This document shows, in pieces, positions 22,473-35,678 of a DNA stretch of 64,000 nt. Within the stretch, counting starts at the first letter, position 1, and each line of letters begins with the position of its first letter. The DNA comes from Pyrenopolyporus hunteri. Taxonomy: Eukaryota; Ascomycota; Sordariomycetes; Xylariales; Hypoxylaceae. A program made the translations under genes and the position numbers. The notes below the pieces were generated by a model. It worked only from the letters and a program-made list of their open reading frames with translations. It was not told the origin of the DNA and did not search any database. The DNA lies in the NCBI GenBank assembly GCA_902806595.1, contig CADCXC010000044.1:1364001-1428000 (forward strand), in the 5' to 3' direction.

Positions 22473-24864
22473 CTACGTGCTCACCAAAACCTCCCGGTCG
22501 TTCCGGGCCTCGCGAAGAATATCTATCATGCGGGAATATAACCCTTCGTCCTCTCTCTCCCACCGCCCACCGTTTGGGAAAACAACCCTGCGTAACCTGT
22601 TGACCCAATATATCATCGGCTTATAATACGTAGTAAAGTCGTTCTCCGCTGTTCTGAGGAAATCTCCTTCGTGATTTATCTCTCCTTTCTTAAACAGTGC
22701 CAATTCCTTCGTATCCATCGAATTCCACTTATCGAACCGGGGCACAAATCTCCCTTGGCCCGGTCCTTCGTAATGGACGCATATCCATAAAAGCACCCAG
22801 AAGAACGATTCAAGGTCATGCATGAAGGTATGTTGCTCACCAAGGAGTACCCCGATCGCCATAAAGGCCCTAGTCCCCGTCTTTCTTTTCGCTCCGGGGA
22901 CGCCATCCCGATGTTCTCTGATGCCAAGGTCTAGATCGATTAAAAATGAGGGCTGGGATGGATTGTCGTCGTCTTCATTAATCATGAGATTATTAATCGA
23001 GACGTCTCTATGGAGGAAGCCTGCCTTATATAAAGACTTGTGTCCCTTTATACAACCTTCCAGTCCACGAAGTAGAGCTGCACGAGAGCTCGCCTTATAG
23101 ATGGGCTCCCCAAAATCACGGAGCACGACCCGACGGTGCACTCGATTTCGCATGGGGAAACTAGCAGGCTTTATCGGGGAAGCAGAACAGGATCGCTTAT
23201 TTGGTGGTAGAGAAGCCTCGGTTTGGCTCGACGACCGCTTCGCGCCGGTAACGCTGCGACCTGTGCGTAGAGTGGCTACACTTGTATTCCGTGACTTCGC
23301 AGAGAGCCCAGCGCGGTAATCCTCCGCAGTTGCGACGTCTAACCCCTTCCGCACATTGCTTTGAATATCGTCGTCCATGCCGCCGACCTGAACAGTCTCG
23401 TGGTGATAATATCGGGCCACGTTGATGACGCCTCGGTCAGTGGCTTCGCGAAGAAGCTCCCCCTCTTCTTCGCGTTCCGTATACTGCCACGAGTCCTTTA
23501 CGACAAATGGCGTCCGCGGATCTTCTTTACGATAGGCTTTCCAACAAGTCGTTGCCCGGCCGGCTATGCAAGGCGCACGTTTCATACGTTTATCGATGAT
23601 CAAACGCTCTATCTGGCCGTTGCGTTTAATTTCGATATATCGTTCGCCGCTTAACGTGATGGTAGGATCGAACCCAAGCTGTTCTTCATTCATCCAGAGA
23701 AACCCAAGGACCGTGGATATGAAACGGAGGCCGTTTTTATTAATATCGAATTGATCGGACGCGATACCCCCAAGGCGATCGAACTCCCATACTCTCATCA
23801 AAGAACCACAGATTGTAAAACCCATAACAAAGCGACGAGTATATTGAGCTGCGAGCACCTCCCTGGCATATATCCCCAGATCAAGCCATGCTTCCGAAGC
23901 TTTATCGGCCGATGGACCACTATTTAGTTTACCTGGTATTAGGATCTGCGACCAGTGGCATTTCGAGTTTTTCCTAGCTTTCGAATTATCCATAAAACCG
24001 ACACTCATCTTGTGTTTCGCGATAGAAGCATCGATCGGTGTATTGGGCCTGGCAAACCGTCTTCGCTGACGTGTGGGGGTTGGCTGGTGACTCTCCGCAA
24101 ATGTAGACAGCTTCTCAACGAAGCTTGTAAACCAATTCAACATATCGTCCTGATTCGCGTCTTTTGGCCACCCCGTCCAGCCGGCACGGAAAAGCGGATC
24201 GCTACCTTTTACACATTGCTCGAAAAAAGCTTCGGATGCTACCTCGAGGCCGGCCACGTCTCCGAAATACGTGCGGTGGAAGTCGGGGAGCCCGACAAAT
24301 ATAGGGCCGAGCTCCTCTTCAAGCACATAGTCCACGTATTTATTATATTCCGACGAATTTGCGAAGCTACTCGCGTTGCGGAGCCGCGGTGTCTGCTGGA
24401 GAGAAGAGGCTATGGATCGGGGATAGGTCGATTCAGCGACAGCGTTGTAGACCTGGCCCCAGATCTCGCTATCCGATTCGCCAGCAAGGGCCGCCTTTAG
24501 GAGCGGCTTGGCCTGGTCGGGGTCGAAATCGAAATAGCGGGAGGCGATCGCGGAGGTAAACCCGGCGAGGTCGCTTTGAAGGGTAGTGCTGCGAGCTGTC
24601 TTCGAAGGGAGCTGGCTCGCAGCGGGAAGGCATTGTAGAGAAGTGAGAAGGAACAGGACAAGATTTCGCGTGTCTATAGATCGGTTAGACGAAGAGACGT
24701 ATAGCTTGCTAAGCTGAAGTACCTTCGAGCCCTAGCTGATCAAGCGCGTCGCTATACGGTATGTCCCTGTTTTCGCGGGTTGAGTTGAACCAAGCGTGGA
24801 AAAAATCAAGGCCTTTTCCAATGGGATTATTTTCGATAATCTCTAACTGGGATTGATCCGCCAT
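22473..24864 (-). CDS. FunK1-type fungal protein kinase
   Basis: Exons 24723-24864 and 22473-24673, with a 49-nt intron (24674-24722), encode 780 residues. The N-terminal ~200 residues are helical and family-specific. The kinase domain is inserted with long fungal-specific stretches: nucleotide-side Lys in VVKDSWQY, helix-C Glu in the ELLREA region, catalytic loop HRDVSINNL (His602, Arg603, Asp604) and metal-binding DLDLG in place of DFG. It continues TGTRAFMAIGVL and then HDLESFFWVLLW, the hallmark of the FunK1 family. A Ser/Arg-rich insert separates the lobes. All catalytic positions are present, so it may be active, but substrates of this expanded fungal family are unknown. The first exon (MADQSQLEIIENN) is chosen because it restores the frame and extends the conserved N-terminus. 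The gene stands alone, with about 3 kb of empty DNA upstream of its 5' neighbour and 8 kb on the other side. Confidence 0.88.
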
Positions 24865-27800
24865 AGCAAATCTTTTTTTTTTCTTTTTTCTTGGAGCAGG
24901 CTTGGGCGGATAATACTGGAGGTTGTCGCGTTTGGCGGCGTCTTGGATGTGCGAAACGCCTAGTCACCAGACGCTCAGCCGCGCCGCCAAGTCATGTAGA
25001 AGGAAACTCGAAACTCGATTTCCGGAACTTTAGCCTTGGCGACGAAGGTGTGCCCGGCCGCCAACAAGTGCGAGAAATATACCTACCCAGAGGTAAGGGA
25101 GGCGGGAATTAAATGTTGTAGGGTATGGAGTCGAAAACCCCCTCCAAGTTTGTTCCATTTTTGGTGTCACGGCAAGTCTAACGGGGGTGGCAGAATGGGG
25201 CCCCGCGGCCAACACACCAAGCACACCCACTGTATTGTACTGTACCGGAAACTCCCGATGACGAGGTTCGTCTTTTATATTGGAATTATATACGCCCAAA
25301 TAGCCCGTTATACGAATTCGTAGTTATTAGTACTTAGTTTCCGTTGTAATCGACCCTAGCAAGAATTATTCGATGTTGATATAAGAATAGTCGGACAGGG
25401 ATTAAAAAATAGATGTCGACCCGGTCTTCTACCAGTTTAATATACTATTGAATAGATCATGATTTTTTCATTCTTTAGGTTGGAAATAACGCGGCAATTG
25501 GCATCTAGCTAAGCTATAGGCTGTGGCCAACAGAGTTAAAGTTAAACGAAAAGAGGAAAGGAAGTACGCCTATTGATAGTTAGGCGTCTAGGTATATACC
25601 GGTATGCTAATCGGACATTCACCCTGCCAACATGATCCTATACCAACAAGGTAGAGGCGTTCCGACACTTGGGGCTTGGAGCGTTCCGAACTCATTAGCC
25701 TATTATTCTAGAGTCATAATTAATTAGGCGTATTTAGTAGTTCTAACCATTAGGTATAGTAGTCTCCGAACCTTGTGTCATATATAATTTCGGACTAAAA
25801 TCAATGGCAACAGGACTCTGGATTATCTCGGACAGCAAATATTGTGTTTTGACAAATAATTAAGATATGAATTGTTTGATGCTTTTTTATTTAATATCCG
25901 AGGTGCCGATAAGTCCTAACTTGTCCATTTAGATAGAAAGCGCCTATTTAGAATATTGTTTATAGAATAAACACACACGATGTCCCTATCCCTGCTTTCA
26001 CTAACACCGGTATATTTACACGTACTAAAAATACGTGTATGAATTATATTGCACGACCTACTATTAACTTTTGGCAACTGTGGAATATACCGGATAGGTA
26101 GTTACTATATTTACAGATGACTGGATTATACGAGGAGAAATTCGAAAGAATAATCTAGGGGTTACACATACCTATCGTCAACGGAAGGGCGGGAGTTGTC
26201 ACATAAATTGATAGTCAAGGTCGGTGCCTAGTTAAAAATAAGAATGGTCTTTGGCGTAGTCGTCAATCTGACACTAGTTCGACACATTAAGGCTCGGGAA
26301 TATCACTTGGTGGAGGTTATAGAGCTAAGACGTACCAAAATAGCGCCATTGCCCCTCCCGTAATATAGACTTCTCACCACATCCGCACCCGCATAAGACC
26401 CGTACCAAGACGGTAAGATTGCTTCTATACATAAGTATATTTTAGCCACGTCACAATCCGCTTAGTCTGCTTACTTTTTCTCGTGTTTATTCAGTTCAGC
26501 AACAATTAGAGATTACATGTAGCGATTAGCAACCGGGGTCGGGTTACTAGGGTATTTCATTCCTCGGAGCGCGTTACACGGCCTAGCAGCGACGTAACTA
26601 CCTTTAATTACTTCCCAGCCTGCGTGTCTATCGCAATATACTCTTCAACCTGAAGCATTACGTAGACCGGTCAGTTAAGTATATACTTAGCTGCCTTGCT
26701 AATATGTTATTTTCGGGGGCGTGGCGACCGGTGGACATTTATGGATTAGCGTACCCTATGCGAGACATATGCACAAGATTCACGAGGTTGGGGAATCGGA
26801 ATCGTGCAACGCGCGCACGCTACGCAATGCTCCTAGGAACTAGAATCAGACCGGTTGACAAGTTAAGCGCCAGGATTTCCAGAAGGAAGAAAGTAAGATC
26901 TTAAATCGAGCAGCGGCTCGCGACGCGATCTCGCACCCGCAATCCGTAAGTCGGGGACTTTCCTCCCCCAGGTGCGGATCACGTCGGTACCCGAATGGGT
27001 ACCGGTAGGTAGCCGTATGCACGTGCCGCGGAGAGGATTCGGCATAACCCGTTCTGGAAACGTCTGGATGGATTTGGTAAGAGAAGGAAAAAAATAGGGG
27101 GGGCTATCTCGGTATGTGCCGGCCCATGTGCTGCCCAGGGCTGGATGGCTTACACGGGAGGGGCGTCGATAGAGCTGTCACAGGTAGAGCGTAGGGGGTT
27201 GCACGGATATCTCAGGTAAGGGTAGATATGTTGTATGAGTGGCGCTGTGGTACGCCGGACTACTCCGCGTGGGAATCTGCCTGGGCTGGATGCGTCAAGG
27301 GAGAAAATAGCTGGTGACTTTCCACAAGGATTGGGAAAATGGAACAGGGGGGAGAAGAAAGAAAAGAAAAACGAAGAAGAAAATTATATTGATGTAGATG
27401 TGCACCTACGAGGTAGGTAGGTGGTACTTAGGTACCTCTTAACATAGCCTGGAGCCGAAGACTCGGGCGGGGATCCGAATGGGGCCGCGGCGGATCTGGG
27501 ATTGGAGCTTGTACGAAGTACCTGACGTAGGGTAGGTTAAAGTGCCACCCGATGGCAGCTGCGATGGAACCTGTTCTTGCCTCTATTTGGTCTCGGTATC
27601 GGCAACGGAGAACAGCCATAGCCCGGCTTTTCCCAAACTTGCGGGAGGAACGATGGCTTAGACGAGGGGGGGGATGGAAGGGGGAGGAATAGGGGGCATA
27701 GAGGGAAGGAGAACGACGGAATAATGGATGCTAGTTGGTGGAATGGAGGACAGTGAGTGTCGTAATTTTGGAATATTCCATGGTTCACTGATGCTGCAAG

Positions 27801-30579
27801 TAATGGACGCGTACCGTGTTTCGCGGAGTCTTGCTGCTGATATCTTTGGCTCGCCATTTTCAAGCATTTCGACCACGACGACAATGCGAAACCCCTTGGT
27901 AACCAACTCCCATCTTTATCGTAAGCCCACTTCGAAACTCCTTCCTAGTACTAGGCGAAAAGTTCACGGTTATTAGTTGACTTGCCTAAAGACCACATGT
28001 AGTACCAAAAAAAAAAAAAACCTAGCACCGGTTGCGAGGTTAATTTTTCGATACATATCCTATGGCATACATATTAAATGCTTATTGACCTTGGTAATAC
28101 AGAAACACGGGAGTCTGGTTCTATATGCGCCTTCGTATGTACGTAGTAAGGCGAATATCAATCCGTCGCAGACACTCGCGGCCCACCTAAGCCGGGCCAA
28201 AGGAAATCTGAACCAGGCTTATCCTTGTCGACGCCGTCCGGGAATTTGCATGCCCTTTCCACGTGGGCGTAGGGTTCGTGACATGGGCCCCTGGAGCTAT
28301 CTCCGTTCGGGACTCGGGATTAGCATCTATGTATAGATCTACAAAAATAATGCCCGTATCATTTAATAATGGAGTAATGAATGCAACATGTGAATATCGA
28401 AGGGAGTTTCCTATCCACGCCGCTCAAACACGGAGGCGCGACTTAAGTACGTACATCTTACCGTGCGTTTATATCGTCAAGTACCTCTTACTTACATGAA
28501 GCAGCTGTAGGTATATCGTTCAGCTTCCAAGGCCGACAAGGTATAGTGTCTCACCATTACAGTTACCTGTTACCTATTACCGTGCTTCAGGCAGCTATAC
28601 GAATTCTCGGCGTAAAAAAAAGACATGAATGCGCCTCTAGTAACATTCAACGTAGCATGGGCCTTAGCACCCTCAACTGAACCCCTTTTTCCTCGTACCT
28701 TAGGCCCGTCGAGGTAACGATATGACGAGCAATCGTTGCGTCAGGTACTGCAGATATGCCCTAGACATTGCAATTATTAGGCGCCTAACGGTTGATTGGT
28801 TTCTCTGGGAGCCTTGTGGGCTCTGGGCTTGTACCACCTTCTAGAAAGGGCACAGCATTCATTGCATTGTCTCACCTCGAGGACGCGTGCTCACCCGTCG
28901 TACATACCTACTTTACGTACATGTCTTGCAAGTACGCATGTAATGTAAAAGGCCGTCGGTCCTCCATGGGGGCGAATTCCGAATGAGACTTAGCTGGTAG
29001 GATTCTTGGGCGTGACGATCTTTCTAAAATGATTCTCAGCCTGCTTAAGCGCCAACCACGTGTTGGCTAGGAACATGCATAATATGGCATAATATAGGTG
29101 CTCCTTACGATCCGGCGTGGTGTGGCCCGCCAGATGAACGTCACTAAGATCACATCTCAGAATTGTCAGGCACGCCAAGCCCTCCCACTACCCATCTGCC
29201 AAGCACTTTGCGTCCGCCGCCTCGTGTTCGACGTAGCGTGTAGGGTGGGTATTTCCCGCATACCGTACAGTATAGTGCTGCCGGAGGTCCTCGGCTCCGT
29301 TCTTCTGGCCCAATGAACGGAGGAGGGATGCACGGGAGGGAGGGACGTAGTTTCACATGATTTATGAAAACTGCATAAATTGGATATAATTGCGGTGAGT
29401 ATGCGATGGAACATTGACGGTCGCGACTGTAAACAACGGAGAAGGATCAAGATGGCTTGGTTTTAAAAAATTTAATCCCCTGTCAACCGGAATCGCAGAC
29501 CCAGAAATACAGGGGGTAATAGTACGGAAACTAAGTAGATAAACGAATGAGAAGGCGGTGGGAGTTATGGTTGTCCTCTACCTGACGCATGCAAAAGAAG
29601 ACGTGCTTACCACTCCCCTCCCCGCTGTGGATGGAACCACATAACTTAGCTACCTAGTCACGAGTTACAAAAAGGTATTCTGTACTATTTAAATGGCGGG
29701 TTTTACAGTCTACGAACGACGTGAACAAATAGCCGGTTCCTCAGCCTGCTTTGATATCATACCGAACATATCGGCCTATCCGGCTGCCCGGATCCGTCGC
29801 TATGTAGTTGGCGATTGCTAAGCCAAGCTCGAGCCTCAGGCACCTGATTTGCGGTTATAGCCGGGATCGTGGGTCGTGATCTGACATAGGCAAATCAAGC
29901 TCATTGCCGCACGTGGGATCTGGGGTCTAGAAGGTCCTCGTGTGCGGGGGAGTAAGTAGAAGTAGGTCTGATGGGGGAGTTATCCCAAGTTAGTGCCGTA
30001 ATGCCGTCTCGTCCTTGTTCGAGCAAAATAAGCCGGGGGCTGTGCCATCTATTTCACGTTGGGCTATGTTACAATCAAGGAGAAATAAGCAATGGTAGTA
30101 TTGATCTACCATCAGGGATCCACAAGGGCCATCATCCTAATAATACATTGTATTATCCCCAAAAAGAGAAAAAAAAAGATAGAGGGGTATTCGAGCATCA
30201 GAGAATCCCAAATCCAAAGTGCTCTGCATCCAAAACTTATGCACGTCGTGAAGAACAATACTTGTACTATACATGGAATCGTCATTATGTTGCCTTCTTA
30301 GAAAAAAAGAAAAAAAAAAAAGCACTGGAGTTTCCTTCCAAAACCGGCGAAAGTAAAGAGATACCCGACAGAACCCTCGTCTTGAGGCCCGGGATATAGA
30401 TTAGAAAAGAAAACTTGGTAGAAACACCGATATTTTTTAGATCGTCGCAGTCCACCCATGCTACTCAGAGTCTTACGGTCTAGTAGTAAGAGGTCTCGTA
30501 TGAGCGTTCGATACGTCTTTCTTGGACGAGCAATGCTATCCGTAATATTCGTTAAATCGTTACCGTGAGACAAAACAGT
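24865..30579. other. 5.7 kb gene-poor tract
   Basis: No supported gene. From about 25300 to 26700 the DNA is AT-rich and stop-rich in all frames. From 27060 to 27900 it is purine-biased on the plus strand, with poly-G and poly-A runs. A 62-codon minus-strand frame at 28990-29178 ends in a hydrophobic span and a basic tail and could be a small membrane protein, but it lacks a convincing ATG context and any known homologue I can recall. Homopolymer A runs occur at 28006-28020 and 30309-30320. Confidence 0.45.
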
Positions 30580-30916
30580 TTAAGTTGAGCTGTTGCCGCC
30601 GTTGACCGGTGCGTTCGCATTGTTGAATTGGGTGGTGAAAGTAGCGATTTTTGCTTGCATAACGGCTTCATGGTCGTGAGAAGGAACTCCGCCGCTGAGG
30701 AGGCGGTCGGTCACGCTGTCGGCTCCTAGTTGCTGCGTCATCGCGTCCAGACGTTGGTTCCGCATTCGAACTTGGTCTTCGTGATTTTCGGCGGCGGGTC
30801 CATGACTAAGAGGCTTAAGTTAGTTGTGGGGTTGGATAGCGTTGGTCGGAAGTGACTGACGGATTGGATGGGCAGCTACCAAGGTTGATTCCAATAGAAG
30901 AGGTTTCGTTGGCCAT
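30580..30916 (-). CDS. Small hypothetical protein, splice structure uncertain
   Basis: The 3' exon reads HGPAAENHEDQVRMRNQRLD and ends in NAPVNGGNSST before the stop at 30580. It is hydrophilic, with even amino-acid use, and looks like real coding sequence. A plausible start is MANETSSIGINL at 30916 in a good ATG context. Joining the two needs an intron. The obvious GTAGCT donor is out of frame with the 3' exon. A weaker GTCACT donor with acceptor CTTAAG after a CTAAC branch site keeps frame and would give a protein of roughly 95 residues. Alternatively translation starts at an internal Met at 30765. I do not recognise a family, and no signal peptide or membrane span is seen. Confidence 0.42.
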
Positions 30917-32770
30917 GATGAACTAGTAAGGTGATGCGGCACTTGGGAGCTAGGTTTGATAGGATCTAGCAAGGTATGAGAGACAGGATCAGTGTGGAGC
31001 TGGCTCGAAGTGAAGAGGAAGTAGTAAGAGGGTTCCGGAGAGAAAAAGTTCGAAATGATCCTGCGGTAGGGGAATTGAGTGTCCTTTATTATAGGAATTG
31101 AGGCTAGAGGTGTTCAAAGTGTGCGTTCCTGGGACCGGATGGTTGAATGAGTTGAAGATGCCGAGAGCTCACGGTCAATGGCTGTATTTATGAAGAATCA
31201 GTCTCACCCCAATGCCAACTCTGACCTGCGGCCCCGTCAGGAGTAGATTTTTTGAAATCGTTAACGATTAACGGGAGTACGCGTAGCTGCGACCCCATAT
31301 CTACCCTTGGGATCGTTGGGGGAGGTGTAGAGGGGTGTCCTACTAGAAAGTAGACGGGGGAGGGAGCCCATACTGACGTCGAGCTGCTTCGGCTTTCCGT
31401 CCGCGTAATAGCCCTGCCAAAAAAAAAAAAAAAGCCCAGCAGATCTCTGGCATCGTTCCGCCAAGTCAGAGGGTCGGCTGAGGCACGAGGTCTCTGGGGG
31501 GTGGGAATGGGAAAAAAATTGAGAAGAGATCGTTGTCGGGGGACCAGGGACAGAGCAGGGGAGCGATGGGGATGGGCCATATTCAGTTCTGGTATAATTG
31601 TCTTGATGACCCCTATGAATACCCATCAAGCTAAGAACAATCCAGTAATATCTGTAATTTATCGCGCATACGGAAAGGGGGGGCGTCTCTTTAGATAGAC
31701 GCAAGATCACATAGACTCGTCGTGACCTGGGGCTATAAGTGAATAAGATTAGCTAATGATCACAAGAGCTATGCGAGATGCGTGGAATTGCCGCGTAAAG
31801 AAGACCGCAAAAGCAAAAGATGGGCGGTGGTTCGCCAAGGCAGAAAGCGCACCTCAGCCTTATCGTGGAATGTATAGCAGTTCTCGAGCAAACTACAGTA
31901 CGGCGCGGCTACATTGTAATGTAGCAAGGACATAGAAACGTATGGACACATACGGACTAGTTGCTTCGAAATAGGGAAATCCATTCGGGTCCCGGGAGAA
32001 TACATTCCGCAGTAGGCTTGCTGACCGCTACTAACGGGGATAGATGGGCGAGAAGAGCCAACGGGAGGCCGACTTTGCAGGCCATTAATCTTGACGATTC
32101 AAAAATAGCAAACTTGAAACATAGGCCTATATCATCGTCCGTCCTTGTGTAGAAGGCAAGTCACGCGCGAGCCCTCGCAAGCCCAGGTGAGATATACTAG
32201 TGATATTATTGCCTCGTATACCGTCGGTCGTTTCCGGCCTGAAACATATGCGACGGGAGCTTTCCCCGTGGTAAATTAAGACGTAGAAGGCTTAAAATTT
32301 GGGAGATATTTCGGAGACCTGAGTCGGCTGTGTTTCAAGGTATTCAGGTTACATTTGGGGCATTGGGGGTCTGCTCCAAGGCTCTGGGTGGTCAGCATAC
32401 AGCGAGAACGGCTTATTAAACCTGCAGGTACATACAGCTGTAATCCCTGTATTACTTTCGGTTCCTAAATTGTGCAATTCAAGATCACACGCAACTTGCT
32501 TCTTATTCAAATCGTGGCCGTTGTCTTTTTTCTCCGTGTCATCGCCATCCCTATAATTCCGGATTAGCTCGGCTGCCCGACCAGAAACTCGGTACAGCTC
32601 CACATCTATGCATTCGGTTGTGCTTTATGAAATGAGTTGTAATTTTATGTTAGATGCGACGGCTGCCGGAGGCCTAGTTGGCTTCATGTCCTGGACGACG
32701 GGTGGGCGTACTCACCGGAGAAGTGGCAAGGGGAACTCACACATACCCTGCCGAGCCTTGTTAGCGACAT
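30917..32770. other. Intergenic, no recognised gene
   Basis: Frames at 31188-31580 and 31261-31710 (minus strand) overlap each other, contain a poly-A/poly-T run at about 31420-31433 and show no domain. Nothing else stands out before the 3' end of the glycosidase gene. Confidence 0.45.
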
Positions 32771-35678
32771 CTAGGATGCTTGCATATCGTCTGGGATCCG
32801 TGCTCGTCGCGGCCTGTATACTTCGTTTCTCTCCATCGCCAAGAAGGTCAGACTCCAAAGTTGTCGAACGTCGCTTTCTATCAAACGCGTTAGCCGCCCG
32901 TCTCAAGCTTCTCGGTCGTCTGTCACGGACCAACTGGGCTCTGCCCTTCAGGGGGCGATAGAGCACCCAAAGGTGTGTACTGAAAGTCGCCGTCCCTATA
33001 GGTCCAGCTCCAAACCTCACTGCTTAGATGCTCATGATTAGCGTCAATCAGATCCCATAAATGATTATACGCCTCGACGACACGTTCATGCAATGTAGAG
33101 TCGACGCAATATACAATCTGCTCGTGCTCGCATCGTTCAAGCTGCCTCTCTAATCCCGCGGCCATCATCGCAAGTTGCCAACTCCAGACCACTGTACCGT
33201 GATACGCGCTCTCCGTGAATTCCTTTACATCCACGGATCCTTCTCCGTAGGCTGGATTTGCAACGACTAGCCCGACCGCTGTGGAGAGACCTAGGGGGAA
33301 CGGCCGCATAATATTGTCTGCTACCTGGGACAGGAGTGCCGAGAGTTGCGTTTGGTCGGTACTGTTCAGAAGGAAAAGGCGAAAGCAGTCGTCCGTATTC
33401 ATAACTTGAACAACAGGGTGATCTTTTCCGTCGAGGGCCAAGCCGTGGAAGATGACTGAAGAGTTTAAGTCTGCTGTGTTAACATTCCCTGGGAAGCTCG
33501 TCGCCTCAACGTAACTCTCAACGAGGTCTCGGGCTTTCTCAGCTGTGATGTTGACCTCAAAAAAAGGAAGTGTGCTGTCTTCCCAAACAGCGGCACGCTT
33601 ACTAGCGACTGCACTCCAGCCAGGATGCGACGGGAAAAAGCCATTCCTCGATAACGATGCGATCGAATTGAGGGCCGCGGGGACCAAAGCCGTATTTACG
33701 TCGTATGGTATACGACCTCCGCCTAAGCCATTGGGGCTGTCGCGCCATTGCCCGACTGCCTGACCGTTATTTAGATGGATGAGATTTTCCTTTACGGGGG
33801 ATTGCTCAAAGGCGGTTGTGAGTTCCATGATCTTTTCCGCGGTAGCAGTAACAAGGTCCCGGTAGATGAGCCCACGGTTTGCCGCGAGGACCGACGCATT
33901 CCTGGCAAAGAACGGGTCGCGACGGGTCTTTCCGACCGCAGAATTGACAAAGTACTCGTTAATAGCAATCAGAAGAAAGAAATCGGTGTCGATCATCTTA
34001 TAATCGCACAGAGGTTCTGCGCTGTCGATCCCCTGCTGTTGATTGACGTACGAGGCGTAATCGCCGATAGTCTCCTCATGGCATACGCTGCCGTCGCTCG
34101 AGTTAATCCGCTCGACAGCCGCCCCGAGAATAGCCTCAATCGCACCGCCGTTGCCTTCGCTGAGGATAGGCTGCAGGAGAAGGAGCGATATTAGACTATC
34201 ACGTCCAAAGTATGTCAAGAACCTCCAAGCCCCAGCAAGTATCTTCGAGCGGTATGAAAGAAATGATAGCGATTCTACGTCCTCTGGATCCTCCGCTACG
34301 ATAGACTGAGAGGCAGCATCGATGACTTCTGTGGCCTCGAGTTGATCGAGTTGAGGGTAACTGGACCAAGCGTTGAAGGCGTAAGCGCCGCCCGCAAACC
34401 GAGGCCGGCCGTCCTGAATAGAGATCGGAGTAGCGTTAAGGTTATGTATCGTCAAGAATGTCTCCGTTGTTTTGTCCAACCAAAGACGATTGAGTTGGAT
34501 ACCTCCATCAGGCAAGTGGTGTATCTCAATTGCGTCTTGAATCTTGGGTGAGAGGGTGCTTGGTCCTTCGACGAACTCTCGTATTGTCCTAATGCTTCCC
34601 AGAATAGCCAAGTCCAGCGTCGCGGATGAATTGAGAGACAGGACGCCGCTCACGCCGCCGATAAGCGGATTTAACGTGCGGTTCGTATGGGCAACATCCT
34701 CGAGCCGTATGCCGAGCGTTCCGTTGACACCGTTTTCTGGAGAGAAATACGCTACAATCCCGCTGTTCCCAGCTGGCCATGCAACCTGGGACGTATCAGT
34801 CTCGCTGCCGTTGCATGGCAATGAAAAATATTAATGCGATCATGCTTCTTACGAGAAATCTAGGACCGATGATCTTAAGGTCGCTGTCGGGTAGGGGGCT
34901 TGTTACAACGACTTGACTTGCACTGCTACAGTCGGACATGAAATAATTCTCATACGGAGGGTCACTTATACGAAGATAGCTTGACGAACAAGACTTCTTC
35001 CGATTAGCGTCTTTAGATGGCGGCTGTTCGCTTGGGTTGGGCTTTCGGGCCTCGACCAATTTACCATCGACACAGCTTGGCATTGTTAGTATATCGAGTA
35101 CTTAACGTGCTATATACCTATACAGGTAAATGCATATATAAGGGACACGACTCACGAAAACTCCCGAGATAGATAGCAATCGTTGCCGCATCGCAAGGTG
35201 CGTTTTCTATCGACGACTGGGCAAAGGAAATTGCCGCCGTAACATGTGTGCTTATGCGCGTTTAGGAGACGCCTCAGCCCGTGGAGTGGCGTAGACTCAC
35301 ATCATTGATAGAGTATCTCGAGCTGCCGCATGGCAATAAGCCGTCGTACCGTAAGGTGAGAGCGGGGTGGCGGCGTGGCAGCAATATAGCCAGAAACAAG
35401 CCAGCTAGTATAGCAAAGAAGATGGCGAACTGATATGACTTCCTACGGCTGAAGCTGCCATGATGATAACTCCTTGCTGCTAGCCTTGGCCGCTGAGGAG
35501 CTGAGTCCGAGTCCGAGCCTGAATCTGGCTGATTGCTCTCGAGCGGAATACTCAACGCATCGTCTTCAAGTAAAGCTCGACCGTCATCGTCGTGTCTCTG
35601 GGATCTATTGGATACGCTGCGAAGAAGGGAGCCTAGGGAAGGTAGCCTTCCCAGGGCGGGAAACTGTCTTAATGACAT
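32771..35678 (-). CDS. Type II membrane glycosidase related to glycogen-debranching proteins
   Basis: Five exons (35301-35678, 35156-35250, 34853-35075, 32931-34785, 32771-32877) encode 885 residues. Residues 1-80 are a Ser/Asp-rich cytosolic tail. One membrane anchor follows at about 80-103 (YQFAIFFAILAGLFLAILLP). A Cys-rich module spans about 116-165 (pattern CG-TCYGGNFLCPVV-RCGNDCY-SCVDGK). The large remainder is an (alpha/alpha)6 six-hairpin glycosidase-like domain, with FLTYFGRDSLISLLLL, CHEETIGDYASYVNQQ, CDYKMIDTDFFLL and VVWSWQLAMMAAGLERQL, ending VRQLWSLTFLAM. Many NxS/T sites support a lumenal or extracellular location. The last intron uses donor GTCCGT but restores ESDVRQLW. Introns 1-3 restore the Cys pattern and FLVAWPAGNSG. 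The reaction is probably hydrolysis of alpha-glucan; the exact linkage is unknown. Confidence 0.85.

Noticed and set aside
28990..29178. 62-codon minus-strand frame with a hydrophobic segment
   Set aside because: The reading frame has no ATG before the hydrophobic part and is closed by a stop just upstream; no intron could be placed with confidence.
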